DNA from: a virus
Virus record (IMG/VR): IMGVR_UViG_3300002460_000069
Location: 1 to 42,013 of that record
DNA length: 42,013 nucleotides
Reading direction: 5' to 3' (one strand)
Shown here: piece after piece, positions 13,065 through 19,199 of the stretch
Layout of the letters: every line of letters starts with the position of its first letter
Numbering within the stretch: position 1 is the stretch's first letter
Program-made: the position numbers and the translations under genes
Notes under the pieces: model-generated
Seen by the model: the letters and a program-made list of their open reading frames with translations, nothing else
Database searches by the model: none
What the model was told of the DNA's origin: nothing

Positions 13065-13194
13065 TTCCCCCTCGAAAGGATCAAACCTTTTTAGCCGCGA
13101 GGCAACGAGAGGGAATAAAAAAAGCCGCGAAGGTCGAAATCGTGGCTATTTATTAAAAATAAATTGATCATCGGTTTGTCCTTTTTGCCTCGCG
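13065..13194 (-). promoter_or_regulatory. structured leader with two interleaved 10-bp helices
   Basis: In the leftward transcript, segment A (13185-13194) is perfectly complementary to A' (13096-13105), and B' (13106-13115) to B (13065-13074, one G-U). Their order A-B'-A'-B makes the helices interleaved, forming a pseudoknot or mutually exclusive pairs, with an attenuator-like hairpin inside the first loop. Helix B' pairs with the purine-rich GAGGGGG that is the only ribosome-binding-like segment before the initiator gene. This is an attractive control point for replication gene expression. Confidence 0.55.
13117..13147 (-). terminator. attenuator-like hairpin plus T7
   Basis: Minus strand AGCCACGA / TCGCGGCT arms (13140-13147 and 13123-13130, one A-C mismatch), followed by seven T (13117-13123). 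It lies about 60 nt downstream of the promoter and before the initiator gene, so it would act as a conditional terminator. Confidence 0.5.
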
Positions 13195-13211
13195 TTATTT
13201 AACATGCCAAA

Positions 13212-13240
13212 ATGATACCATCCCTATTTTTTTGTGTCAA
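13212..13240 (-). promoter_or_regulatory. strong sigma70-type leftward promoter for the replication genes
   Basis: Minus strand TTGACA (13235-13240), 17-nt spacer, TATCAT (13212-13217). The start is predicted near 13205, giving a leader of about 155 nt before the initiator ATG. Confidence 0.82.
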
Positions 13241-13505
13241 GAACTTTTAGATATTCTCTTTTTTAAAAATTTATCACAATCAAAAGAATTCTTATGTTGA
13301 ATTTTGGCTTGTAAAATTTGATTTCTTAAAAAACTATTGCTGTCTTTAAGACGATTTAGCTTTTGCTGTAAGTTATCAAATTCTATGGATAAACGATATC
13401 ATCCATTTCGTCTTGGTCAACCGTTTCAAAGGTTTCCAATCCATCCTCTAAAAAAAATATAATTCGTTTTAACTCTTTTTCCATCAAGTCTAAAATTATT
13501 TTCAT
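13237..13505 (-). pseudogene. frame-disrupted paralogue of the gene at 14041
   Basis: The frame from ATG 13505 encodes MKIILDLMEKELKRIIFFLE, continues to DQDEMDD and ends after 40 residues (TAG at 13383). The first 36 codons are nearly identical to the 54-aa gene at 14041-14205. A -1 shift at the divergence point continues YRLSIEFDNLQQKLNRLKDS and a further coil to TGA at 13237, overlapping the promoter -35. It is either a shortened functional copy or a frameshifted gene. Confidence 0.5.
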
Positions 13506-13508
13506 AAA

Positions 13509-14009
13509 TTATTCTATCTCCCTAATTTTTTTTAACAATCCTGTCCCGTATTTTAATATTTTAATTTTTATGACGTCCCCTGCGGCCCCTGCGGTCCCTG
13601 CGACGGCCCATGCGGCCCCTGCGGTCTCTGCGACGGCCCATGCGGCGCCCCCTGCGGCCCTTGCGGCGGCCCTTGCGGCCATTGCGTCCCCTGCGGCGGC
13701 CGAATTTCTCGACGTATCATCTGCCAAACTTTTTTTTGCCGCGTCAATTGCTAACCAAGGACGTCTATCGTGTGGGTATTTATTTTCGAAAAAATCTATA
13801 ACTTGTTCTGCTGCAAAAATTGCGTAGGCGAGATATTGCGGCCTGGCCATAATCCGGACGATCAGCCAGTTAGCCCAATCTAATTTTTGGGCGCGTATAA
13901 GATTTTCTACTAACTCTGTTCCGTCGGTGTCAGGATAATTTTCAAGAACCCAATTTTTTCCGTCGGCGCATGCATTTTTTTTATTAAGCCATTTTTCTGT
14001 TATTTTCAT
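13509..14009 (-). CDS. alanine-rich Imm5-like protein
   Basis: A 166-residue protein. N-terminal: [20 protein letters not shown], then [20 protein letters not shown] and [18 protein letters not shown]. This matches the Imm5-like layout (W-L-x-K-x-A-C-x-x-G...W..WL..R) common in phage genomes. The C-terminal third is built of Ala/Gly/Arg/Trp repeats ([20 protein letters not shown]), encoded by GC-rich tandem repeats. Imm5-like domains were named from toxin-immunity proteins; in phages their role is unknown, possibly counter-defence. GC content of the repeat part is strongly above the neighbours. Confidence 0.65.
   Translation of the reverse strand: MKITEKWLNKKNACADGKNWVLENYPDTDGTELVENLIRAQKLDWANWLIVRIMARPQYLAYAIFAAEQVIDFFENKYPHDRRPWLAIDAAKKSLADDTSRNSAAAGDAMAARAAARAAGGAAWAVAETAGAAWAVAGTAGAAGDVIKIKILKYGTGLLKKIREIE
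13573..13700. repeat. GC-rich degenerate tandem repeats coding for poly-Ala
   Basis: Repeated units of the type CCCTGCGGYCCCTGCG and GACGGCCCATGCGGC, including two nearly identical copies about 33 bp apart. They form the 3' end of the Imm5-like gene and differ sharply in composition from the surrounding AT-rich DNA. Confidence 0.85.
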
Positions 14010-14040
14010 TCTTTCTCCTTTTTTCCGTTATTTTCATTTT

Positions 14041-14205
14041 TCATTCCTTTTGCCCATGCGTCGTCAACTGCGTTAAAAGTTTGTTCAGTAATTCCACATC
14101 ATCCATTTCGTCCTGGTCAACCGTTTCAAAGGTTTCCAATCCATCTTCCAAAAAAAAGATAATGCGTTTTAACTCGGGTTCCGTTAAATCTAAAATTATT
14201 TTCAT
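14041..14205 (-). CDS. 54-residue acidic protein
   Basis: Starts MKIILDLTEPELKRIIFFLE, with a polar acidic middle (TVDQDEMDDVE) and a short helix at the end. The first two thirds are duplicated in the disrupted copy at 13383-13505 (over 90% DNA identity by eye across about 110 bp). It could be a small antirepressor- or inhibitor-like protein, but no family is recognised. Confidence 0.6.
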   Translation of the reverse strand: MKIILDLTEPELKRIIFFLEDGLETFETVDQDEMDDVELLNKLLTQLTTHGQKE

Positions 14206-14272
14206 TTTACTCCCCCTATTTTATTATATATTTAAAAATATAATGATTTTAAAACGCGCTTTCGATTTTAAA

Positions 14273-14623
14273 TTATTCTGTTTTTAGTAGATAATAATTT
14301 TGGTTTTTTTCGGCTTTTGAGATGACGACAGCCAATACCATCCTGGCCTCCCTTAAAAATGGATTTTTTATCCCGCTTATAAAAAGAGACTTATCAATAC
14401 AATCAACGGCTATTTTACACGCCTCCAACAAATCCGGCGCCGCGGCGATAAGTCGGGCGTTGGCACATGCCATATCTACATCGATTTTAGGGGTCAAATT
14501 AATTGTATCGGCGATCCCCTGTCCATTTTTGTCGACAACATAACATGCCTCACCAATGTAGCTGACTGTTTTTTGACACAACATCCATGGGCCTGGCGTA
14601 TATTTAACGGTATTGTTTTTCAT
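14273..14623 (-). CDS. phage protein of the TPGPW...NARLIAAAPDLL type (Ead/Ea22-associated)
   Basis: A 116-residue protein with the two hallmark motifs of a very widespread phage accessory family: KYTPGPWMLCQKT at the N-terminus and ANARLIAAAPDLLEACKIAV (about residues 54-73). The family occurs in accessory regions near Ead/Ea22-like genes; biochemical function is unknown. GGAG precedes the ATG. Start and length are typical. Confidence 0.8.
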   Translation of the reverse strand: MKNNTVKYTPGPWMLCQKTVSYIGEACYVVDKNGQGIADTINLTPKIDVDMACANARLIAAAPDLLEACKIAVDCIDKSLFISGIKNPFLREARMVLAVVISKAEKNQNYYLLKTE

Positions 14624-14638
14624 TTTTTTCTCCTTATT

Positions 14639-14815
14639 TTAAAACAAACTTTCTGTTGATAGTAATTCTATCTCGTCTATTTTTTTCGATATTCGCTCAC
14701 CATTTCTCAAAACACAAAGATACAATCCATTTTTTTTGTCCACTTCGCCGATGATTGCCATTTTTTTATTTGGTAATCCGACCGTCCAGCCAACTTTTAA
14801 AAATTTGTTTTCCAT
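14639..14815 (-). CDS. 58-residue uncharacterised protein
   Basis: Starts MENKFLKVGWTVGLPNKKMA, then IIGEVDKKNGLYLCVLRNGE and an acidic end. The alternating strand pattern suggests a small SH3-like β-barrel. A strong AAAGGAG precedes the ATG by 6 nt. A stable GC-rich hairpin (14833-14881) lies just upstream. Confidence 0.65.
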   Translation of the reverse strand: MENKFLKVGWTVGLPNKKMAIIGEVDKKNGLYLCVLRNGERISKKIDEIELLSTESLF

Positions 14816-14832
14816 CTTATCTCCTTTAGCAC

Positions 14833-14881
14833 CCCCGCCCCACTGGATTTCTCCAGTCGAGGGCGACGAACCGAGGCGGGG
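14833..14881 (-). other. stable GC-rich hairpin in a 5' leader
   Basis: Outer arms GGCGGGG/CCCCGCC (14875-14881 and 14833-14839), enclosing an inner ACTGGA-GAAA-TCCAGT stem (14842-14857) with a GNRA tetraloop on the minus strand. It ends 17 nt before the ATG of the 58-aa gene. The GNRA loop supports the leftward RNA as the functional strand. Regulatory role unknown. Confidence 0.55.
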
Positions 14882-14898
14882 AATAGCGTCTTTTATTT

Positions 14899-15111
14899 TT
14901 ATCGTTTTAAAATAATATCAAATTCCCACTCCTCACACCGATTTGGTGTAAATCCGCATTTTATTTTTCCCCTTAAAAATTTTCCGCTAATAATTTTATA
15001 ACTTTTTTCTCCGTCGAAAAATCCTTGGTCTGCGAGGCAATTTTCTGCCGCCTCTAAAATCGTTTCCCCGTAATAAATAACTTTATGTTTTTTATTTTTT
15101 TTGGTTTTCAT
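14899..15111 (-). CDS. 70-residue basic protein with shared initiation cassette
   Basis: Starts MKTKKNKKHKVIYYGETILE, with a helix EAAENCLADQGFFDGEKSYK and a final strand EEWEFDIILKR. Initiation cassette GGAGGGCGGCGAGATG. Not recognised. It is one of five adjacent genes that share this cassette but not protein similarity. Confidence 0.6.
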   Translation of the reverse strand: MKTKKNKKHKVIYYGETILEAAENCLADQGFFDGEKSYKIISGKFLRGKIKCGFTPNRCEEWEFDIILKR

Positions 15112-15131
15112 CTCGCCGCCCTCCTGTTTAA

Positions 15132-15284
15132 TTATTTAACCTCTTTAATTTCGATGATTTGATATTTATCGCCAGTCAAAGAGTCAGTGTATATTTCATT
15201 GAGTTTAAAATTTACCATAGTTTGTCCCGTATATATCAATCCTTTTAACATCCCATCTAAGAATTTCCTTTTTATCTCTTTCAT
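15132..15284 (-). CDS. 50-residue protein with shared initiation cassette
   Basis: Starts MKEIKRKFLDGMLKGLIYTG, then VNFKLNEIYTDSLTGDKYQI and an Ile/Glu end: a small β-rich domain. The ATG lies at the end of a 30-bp repeat (15281-15310) carrying the GGAGGGCGACGAG cassette. Function unknown. Confidence 0.6.
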   Translation of the reverse strand: MKEIKRKFLDGMLKGLIYTGQTMVNFKLNEIYTDSLTGDKYQIIEIKEVK

Positions 15285-15310
15285 CTCGTCGCCCTCCCTT
15301 GGTGTTGGTT
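15281..15310 (-). repeat. 30-bp translation-initiation repeat (copy 1)
   Basis: Identical to bases 15903-15932. On the minus strand it holds the end of the upstream gene's stop region, ACCAAGGGAGGGCGACGAG and the ATG of the downstream gene. It thus duplicates a complete stop-SD-start junction before an unrelated gene. Confidence 0.9.
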
Positions 15311-15536
15311 ATTTAATAGACAATTCCGCTATGATATTTTTTGCCGTCGTGATCCCCTCCGCCATCGACATGGCATTCGCGGATTTATAAAAAAAACATG
15401 GTTCGCCTAAAATATTTTTGCACTCCCCGTCCGTCAATCCCGCGATACGGACGGATACGGGAGCTCGGCTGGTATACTGATAGTCCTGTATAGTAGCTGT
15501 GTATTTTGGATAATTTAAAATTATTTTTCTTTTCAT
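15309..15536 (-). CDS. 75-residue protein with shared initiation cassette
   Basis: Starts MKRKIILNYPKYTATIQDYQ and continues RAPVSVRIAGLTDGECKNIL, then a final helix (GITTAKNIIAELSIK). The pattern of strands then helix resembles small single-domain phage proteins that adopt α/β sandwiches. Cassette GGAGGGCGGCGAAATG. Not recognised. Confidence 0.6.
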   Translation of the reverse strand: MKRKIILNYPKYTATIQDYQYTSRAPVSVRIAGLTDGECKNILGEPCFFYKSANAMSMAEGITTAKNIIAELSIK

Positions 15537-15558
15537 TTCGCCGCCCTCCACGCCCCTG

Positions 15559-15906
15559 TTACCGTACGACGTGCCCGTGAGCTAAAAATTTGTACGGGCT
15601 ATTATGTATTTTTATAGTATGATAATAATCAGTCGGATCCTCATATGCATCCCCGTTAATATTTAATAATCCTAAGGCTGAGGCTATGCATACGGCGTGT
15701 AACTCCGTGGTACTGTAGTCGGTTAATGTTTTTCGCCCGTCTATTTTACCTTGATAATTGGAGCATTTTTCTTCTTGCACTGTACATTTTTTCCCCAAAT
15801 TAATGTCATGCCATAATTTTATGATTATTCTTTTTCCTCCACACCATGGATAATCATAGTTTGTTGTATTAGAGTACCACTCTGTTTTATTTTTAGAAAT
15901 TTTCAT
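15559..15906 (-). CDS. 115-residue protein with shared initiation cassette
   Basis: Starts MKISKNKTEWYSNTTNYDYP, includes four Cys (C22, C41, C48 and one in HAVCIASALG) and DPTDYYHTIKIHNSPYKFLA. The ATG belongs to the second copy of the 30-bp repeat. Not recognised; the Cys and His content could indicate metal binding. Confidence 0.6.
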   Translation of the reverse strand: MKISKNKTEWYSNTTNYDYPWCGGKRIIIKLWHDINLGKKCTVQEEKCSNYQGKIDGRKTLTDYSTTELHAVCIASALGLLNINGDAYEDPTDYYHTIKIHNSPYKFLAHGHVVR

Positions 15907-15932
15907 CTCGTCGCCCTCCCTTGGTGTTGGTT
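15903..15932 (-). repeat. 30-bp translation-initiation repeat (copy 2)
   Basis: Exact copy of 15281-15310, again spanning the junction between the stop of the upstream gene and the start of the downstream gene. Identity continues weakly into TATTTAAT on the distal side. Confidence 0.9.
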
Positions 15933-16159
15933 TATTTAATCATTATCTCTGACCGGTATATATAAGCTACAGTATTTTTGTCAATTATTCCGTAAATTTT
16001 GCCCCATGTTGAATTAAATGCCGTGATAAAATTATCTGCTAACACGATTAATCTCTCTGCTGTTGGAGCAAAATTTATTATGTACCGTGATTTACCGCTA
16101 ACAGATGGTAATTTATAATTACCGTGAGCGTCTATCCAATATGTTACGTATTTTTTCAT
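15932..16159 (-). CDS. first gene of the leftward small-gene cluster
   Basis: A 75-residue protein starting MKKYVTYWIDAHGNYKLPSV, then SRYIINFAPTAERLIVLADN and a final strand YIYRSEIMIK. The initiation region GGAGGGGGGCAACGAAATG is a variant of the shared cassette. It is the promoter-proximal gene, about 60 nt from the predicted start of the divergent promoter, so it would be made first after entry. The position suggests an early host-takeover or counter-defence protein, by context only. Confidence 0.6.
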   Translation of the reverse strand: MKKYVTYWIDAHGNYKLPSVSGKSRYIINFAPTAERLIVLADNFITAFNSTWGKIYGIIDKNTVAYIYRSEIMIK

Positions 16160-16224
16160 TTCGTTGCCCCCCTCCTGCGTATCCGCGCCCGGCCCCGCTT
16201 GCCCTTGCCTATTGATCTACCACT

Positions 16225-16252
16225 ATAATAGCACATAGTGTACACGTGTCAA
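16225..16252 (-). promoter_or_regulatory. leftward early promoter with palindromic operator
   Basis: Minus strand TTGACA (16247-16252), 16-nt spacer, TATTAT (16225-16230). The spacer carries overlapping perfect palindromes GTGTACAC (16238-16245) and ACACGTGT (16242-16249), so repressor binding would block the promoter. Confidence 0.75.
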
Positions 16253-16342
16253 TAGTGATTTTGTTTATTTTTTGTCCCCTCACCGACGAGGATTTTTTTT
16301 TAAAAAAATAACTACCTTAATATGACACACAGTACACGGCAT

Positions 16343-16352
16343 ACACTAGTGT
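16343..16352. promoter_or_regulatory. second palindromic operator candidate
   Basis: Perfect 10-bp palindrome ACACTAGTGT, with further TACAC motifs just to the left (AGTACACGGCATACAC). It shares the TACAC/GTGT core with the palindromes inside the leftward promoter, suggesting one protein binds both. Confidence 0.45.
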
Positions 16353-16363
16353 CTCTCACCTAG

Positions 16364-16403
16364 AGATCGCGCCTCCTAGCGGCATTTGTGAGCGATTTTT
16401 TTT
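16364..16403 (+). terminator. terminator-like hairpin in the divergent region
   Basis: Arms AGATCGC (16364-16370) and GCGATTT (16392-16398, one G-U), with an inner GCC/GGC stem, then a run of eight T (16396-16403). It could shield the rightward promoter downstream. Confidence 0.45.
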
Positions 16404-16430
16404 GAGTTTTTTTTGAAAAAATTAAAATTG

Positions 16431-16458
16431 TTGATTTTTAAAAAAAATGTGTTATCTT
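16431..16458 (+). promoter_or_regulatory. rightward promoter predicted to give a leaderless mRNA
   Basis: TTGATT (16431-16436), 16-nt spacer ending TGTGT, TATCTT (16453-16458). The expected start is at about 16463-16465, i.e. at the ATG of the next gene, which has no ribosome binding site. Confidence 0.55.
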
Positions 16459-16464
16459 ATTCAC

Positions 16465-16923
16465 ATGCCACTTTTTCAAAAAAATATTCATAAAAAAATT
16501 TCCGGCGCCGATGAAAAAATTGTTGAGAATTTTATTCGCGATCACTGCACTGTTGGCCCCGGATTACTCGTTGACCGGACTATTTTTAGAAATCACCTTA
16601 ACACAACTCTGGGGTATATTATGCCCTGGCCCAAAATTACAAAATATATGGCTAAATTTTTTGAGATTAAACAGATCGGATACCTCCCTGACAACGCCCA
16701 CTACGGACGCCGTAGATATTATATTGGAGTAAAATGTAACAATGTTGCGTCTATCCGTCCAATATCTGCAGAGCTAGCGGCCAGATGTGCAGGAGGGTTT
16801 TTTGGAGGGAAATCTAGATTTTTGATAAAAAATAGTGAGAATAAAGAGGTTATGGATGTTACGGATGACAAGCAAGTTGACAATAACGATGATATAGTTA
16901 AGTCCTCGACGGTGTCAAGTTAA
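16465..16923 (+). CDS. winged-helix-like DNA-binding protein, candidate phage repressor or regulator
   Basis: 152 residues from ATG 16465; an in-frame ATG at 16447 overlaps the -10 box. Starts MPLFQKNIHKKISGADEKIV. The central region (FIRDHCTVGPGLLVDRTIFR ... PKITKYMAKFFEIKQIGYLP ... GRRRYYIGVKC) resembles the winged-helix fold at the C-terminus of D5/P4-type primases: helix, helix, helix, then a wing ending Y-x-G. The C-terminal 45 residues are polar and probably disordered. Leaderless initiation, palindromes upstream and the divergent position recall lambda cI at PRM; a repressor role is an inference. Confidence 0.5.
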   Translation: MPLFQKNIHKKISGADEKIVENFIRDHCTVGPGLLVDRTIFRNHLNTTLGYIMPWPKITKYMAKFFEIKQIGYLPDNAHYGRRRYYIGVKCNNVASIRPISAELAARCAGGFFGGKSRFLIKNSENKEVMDVTDDKQVDNNDDIVKSSTVSS

Positions 16924-17210
16924 CATAACCCCTATTATATGAAGTAAGTTATTGTAAAGTAACTTGTTGTGTTGCAATGAGTTAAGTAGACAAAAAGTAA
17001 TCCCAGAGAGAGGGGGGGGAGGGGGCACGAGGATATTTGAAAATTATTTTTAATCCCCTCACCTTACCACTATTAAGAAATGAAACTTTAGGGATTGTGT
17101 AAAAATGGGGTGAGAATGGTGAACTAGGAAGGCCAGTTTGCTCTGTAGAATTCAATTGAGGCGAACGATTTCGTTAAAAGTGAAGGGAAGGTAAAGGGGG
17201 GGTGTGAGGA
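16924..17210. other. intergenic region without recognisable genes
   Basis: 287 bases with no frame longer than about 15 codons. Contains a G-rich stretch (17006-17024) and the partial inverted pair CTCACC (near 17058) / GGTGAG (near 17110). Lying just before the packaging region, it could hold a packaging (cos/pac) site, but nothing specific is seen. Confidence 0.3.
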
Positions 17211-17447
17211 ATGGCGTATGACGTAAAATTAGATATAGAATTTTTCAAAGAGGTTAAGGAGTTTGAAAAGACAAGGATGACGGTGGGTATTTTTTCATAT
17301 AATGGTGGGGAGAAGAAGTTTCATATTTCGCGTGAACGAAAGCAAGGAGAAGGGTGGCGTTTCGAGAAATTAGGAAGGATCAGGAAGGAAGAAGGGGAGT
17401 GGATAGCTGGAATTTTAAGAAAAGGGATAGAAGAGTGGGGGAGTTAA
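17211..17447 (+). CDS. PC4-like ssDNA-binding protein
   Basis: A 78-residue protein starting MAYDVKLDIEFFKEVKEFEK. The core RMTVGIFSYNGGEKKFHISR, then WRFEKLGRIRKEEGEWIAGI and a terminal helix, follows the PC4/YdbC pattern (strand 'v.i..y.G..~~.i.r', 'g~.~~kkG~.l..ee~..l...i'). PC4-like proteins bind single-stranded DNA and can modulate transcription or replication. GTGAGG precedes the ATG by 2-8 nt. It is separated by gaps of about 300 bp on both sides. Confidence 0.5.
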   Translation: MAYDVKLDIEFFKEVKEFEKTRMTVGIFSYNGGEKKFHISRERKQGEGWRFEKLGRIRKEEGEWIAGILRKGIEEWGS

Positions 17448-17751
17448 ATTGGGTAAGATAATGAAAAATATGAATTGGCATATATAGAAGGAAGGGGGAC
17501 GCTCCGCGCATACTGTATAAAAATAAGAGTATTATAAAAGACTATAAAAGACTAACAATTTTTTTTGTTACTAGCTACTTGGATAGTGGATAATAGCGAC
17601 GAGGCGTGTTAAGTACAGCGACGTGTCGTCGAGCCCGACGGACGCATAAAATGTTGTAAGCCATAGTAACTACACAGGAGTAGGAGAAAAAAGGTGATTA
17701 AAGAAAAGAAAGAAATGTTCAAGTAATGAACATAATCAGGGATGGGTAAGG
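17448..17751. other. intergenic region with small repeats and a hairpin
   Basis: 304 bases without a convincing gene. Holds a 10-bp exact tandem repeat TATAAAAGAC (17533-17542, 17543-17552), a hairpin CGTCG-AGCC-CGACG (17627-17640) and several TATAAT-like hexamers. Possibly regulatory, or part of the packaging signal. Confidence 0.3.
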
Positions 17752-17928
17752 ATGAAATTTATAACACAAAAATATTGGGAGCGGAATCCGCCGATTGAGG
17801 GGAGAGTGGAAGGGTGGCATTGGTATTTCGGGGATAAAGATAAGCAGGTTGATAAGTACGGTCGGGATTTGGTAGAGTGGGGGGAGAAGTGGCGGAATTT
17901 GAGTAAAGAGGAGCAGGACGGATTTTGA
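17752..17928 (+). CDS. 58-residue Trp-rich protein
   Basis: Starts MKFITQKYWERNPPIEGRVE, then GWHWYFGDKDKQVDKYGRDL and a Trp-containing helical end. AAGG precedes the ATG. Six Trp in 58 residues is unusual. It comes just before the metallopeptidase-like lipoprotein. Not recognised. Confidence 0.5.
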   Translation: MKFITQKYWERNPPIEGRVEGWHWYFGDKDKQVDKYGRDLVEWGEKWRNLSKEEQDGF

Positions 17929-18018
17929 GGGGAGATACACAGGGTCGTTTTTGCTATATCAATTATTTAATAAACCAAATTCGACACTGTGGGTTTTTGA
18001 GGGATAGGGGGTGTGGAG

Positions 18019-18102
18019 ATGAAGAAGCCAAAGTTACCGAAATTTTTGAGGGACAGGATACGCAGGGATTGGGTGAGGAGACTATTTTGTGTGAAGAGAT
18101 AA
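18019..18102 (+). CDS. 27-residue basic peptide
   Basis: Starts MKKPKLPKFLRDRIRRDWVR and ends RLFCVKR. GTGGAG lies just before the ATG, and it overlaps the lipoprotein gene's start. It is extremely basic (12 Lys or Arg) and could be a leader peptide coupled to the next gene. Weak call. Confidence 0.3.
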   Translation: MKKPKLPKFLRDRIRRDWVRRLFCVKR

Positions 18103-18755
18103 GGTATGGATTTTTAATTTTAAGTTTATTGACAGGGGGGTGTGCTTCTTTAAATTTTTCATCAAAGTATTACGTTTTACCTATGGATTACCAGGAAGAA
18201 GTCGGGGTGATATGGACGGAAGCGCTGTGGTATGTTCCGTTAAAATACAGGGCGTATTACACGTATAAAATAACAAAAGATAAGGAAACAAAACCGGCGG
18301 GGATACCGCAGACGAAGGACAGGGTAATTTACATTCCTGAGTATTTTTTACAGTATGTATACGAATTTTATTATCCAAGAGATTACAAAGCGATAATTGG
18401 GTGCGTGATATTGCATGAGATAGCGCATACGGAGTCGGGGTTACCGGACAATCCGATAGACAAACATTACCTTGTTGATTTGTATACGATTAACAATTTG
18501 ATACCCGTTTCACATTGGAATAACGATCAGTATTACAGTGCGTTGGTGGTGGTAAACAATTATTGGTCGGCCCGTAAAGGGGCGGGTGGGCACGCTTTTA
18601 ATGTTGGGTGGAATGTCGTGAATGCTGTTTCGGCGTTGACGCTGGGGGTTGGGTCAGTGGGAGATTTGTATGGAACGGACATTAATAAAAGGCTGGGAAT
18701 GATGAAGAGTGATTTCCCCTTGATGAAATTTATTTTTAAAAGGAATAAAAATTAG
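18087..18755 (+). CDS. HExxH zinc-metallopeptidase-like lipoprotein
   Basis: 222 residues from a TTG at 18087 (GAGGAG 8 nt upstream); the longer upstream frame has no site. Starts MCEEIRYGFLILSLLTGGCA, a short lipoprotein-type signal with Cys19, although Gly-Gly before Cys is only a partial lipobox. HEIAH (H110, E111, H114) follows a hydrophobic strand (KAIIGCVIL), the classical zinc metallopeptidase motif. The C-terminal part contains GHAFNVGWNVVNAVSALTLG. This would be a periplasm-facing protease on the infected cell, or a virion protein. The exact family is not recognised. Confidence 0.6.
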   Translation: MCEEIRYGFLILSLLTGGCASLNFSSKYYVLPMDYQEEVGVIWTEALWYVPLKYRAYYTYKITKDKETKPAGIPQTKDRVIYIPEYFLQYVYEFYYPRDYKAIIGCVILHEIAHTESGLPDNPIDKHYLVDLYTINNLIPVSHWNNDQYYSALVVVNNYWSARKGAGGHAFNVGWNVVNAVSALTLGVGSVGDLYGTDINKRLGMMKSDFPLMKFIFKRNKN

Positions 18756-18756
18756 C

Positions 18757-18784
18757 TTGACAATTTTTTTATGAGTTGTAAAGT
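18757..18784 (+). promoter_or_regulatory. rightward promoter for the packaging/structural genes
   Basis: TTGACA (18757-18762), 16-nt spacer, TAAAGT (18779-18784). The predicted start (about 18791) lies only 4 nt before the next ATG, which has no ribosome binding site, so the mRNA may be leaderless or nearly so. Confidence 0.6.
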
Positions 18785-18794
18785 TTTATAACTT

Positions 18795-19199
18795 ATGGAT
18801 GATCCCTCAAAAAGCAATAAATTTCTTCCGCAGTACAATCCTGCTGTACATATCCCAGATGAAAGTATTTTAAAAGAAATATTAAACGCCGCGATGGACG
18901 TCAGCGTTCTTGATAAAAAAAATTTAAAAGAGAAGATTGAGCATATTTTAAATTTAAGGATAGATAATGAATTGATGATAACGCAGCTTTTAAAAGCTGG
19001 AGTTGAGAACGATCAGATTGCGATTGAAGAAGCGGCGAAGATAAATAATAAAAGTAAAGATTCGTTGAGTGATTTAGTAAAGACCAAACAGTTGTTAGAA
19101 GGGTTGCCGACGGAAAAATTAAGCGTGAATTTTGAAGACCATCAATTTTCGATGGAACGTTTGAATAGAATGAAAAGTTCAGTGGGAGAAATGAATTGA
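18795..19199 (+). CDS. protein preceding terminase, possible small-subunit-like role
   Basis: A 134-residue, mostly helical protein starting MDDPSKSNKFLPQYNPAVHI, with ILNLRIDNELMITQLLKAGV in the middle and a charged end. Its stop overlaps the terminase start, the usual place of a terminase small subunit. No helix-turn-helix is obvious, so the small-terminase role is inferred from position. Initiation appears leaderless. Confidence 0.5.
   Translation: MDDPSKSNKFLPQYNPAVHIPDESILKEILNAAMDVSVLDKKNLKEKIEHILNLRIDNELMITQLLKAGVENDQIAIEEAAKINNKSKDSLSDLVKTKQLLEGLPTEKLSVNFEDHQFSMERLNRMKSSVGEMN

Noticed and set aside
13570-13827. Plus-strand Ala/Pro-rich frames opposite the Imm5-like gene
   Set aside because: They are antisense readings of the GC-rich repeats; only the minus frame has a family-like N-terminal domain and a normal start.
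16279-16294. CCTC-ACCGAC-GAGG followed by T9 as a terminator
   Set aside because: The stem is only 4 bp, too short to call; the hairpin at 16364-16403 is better.
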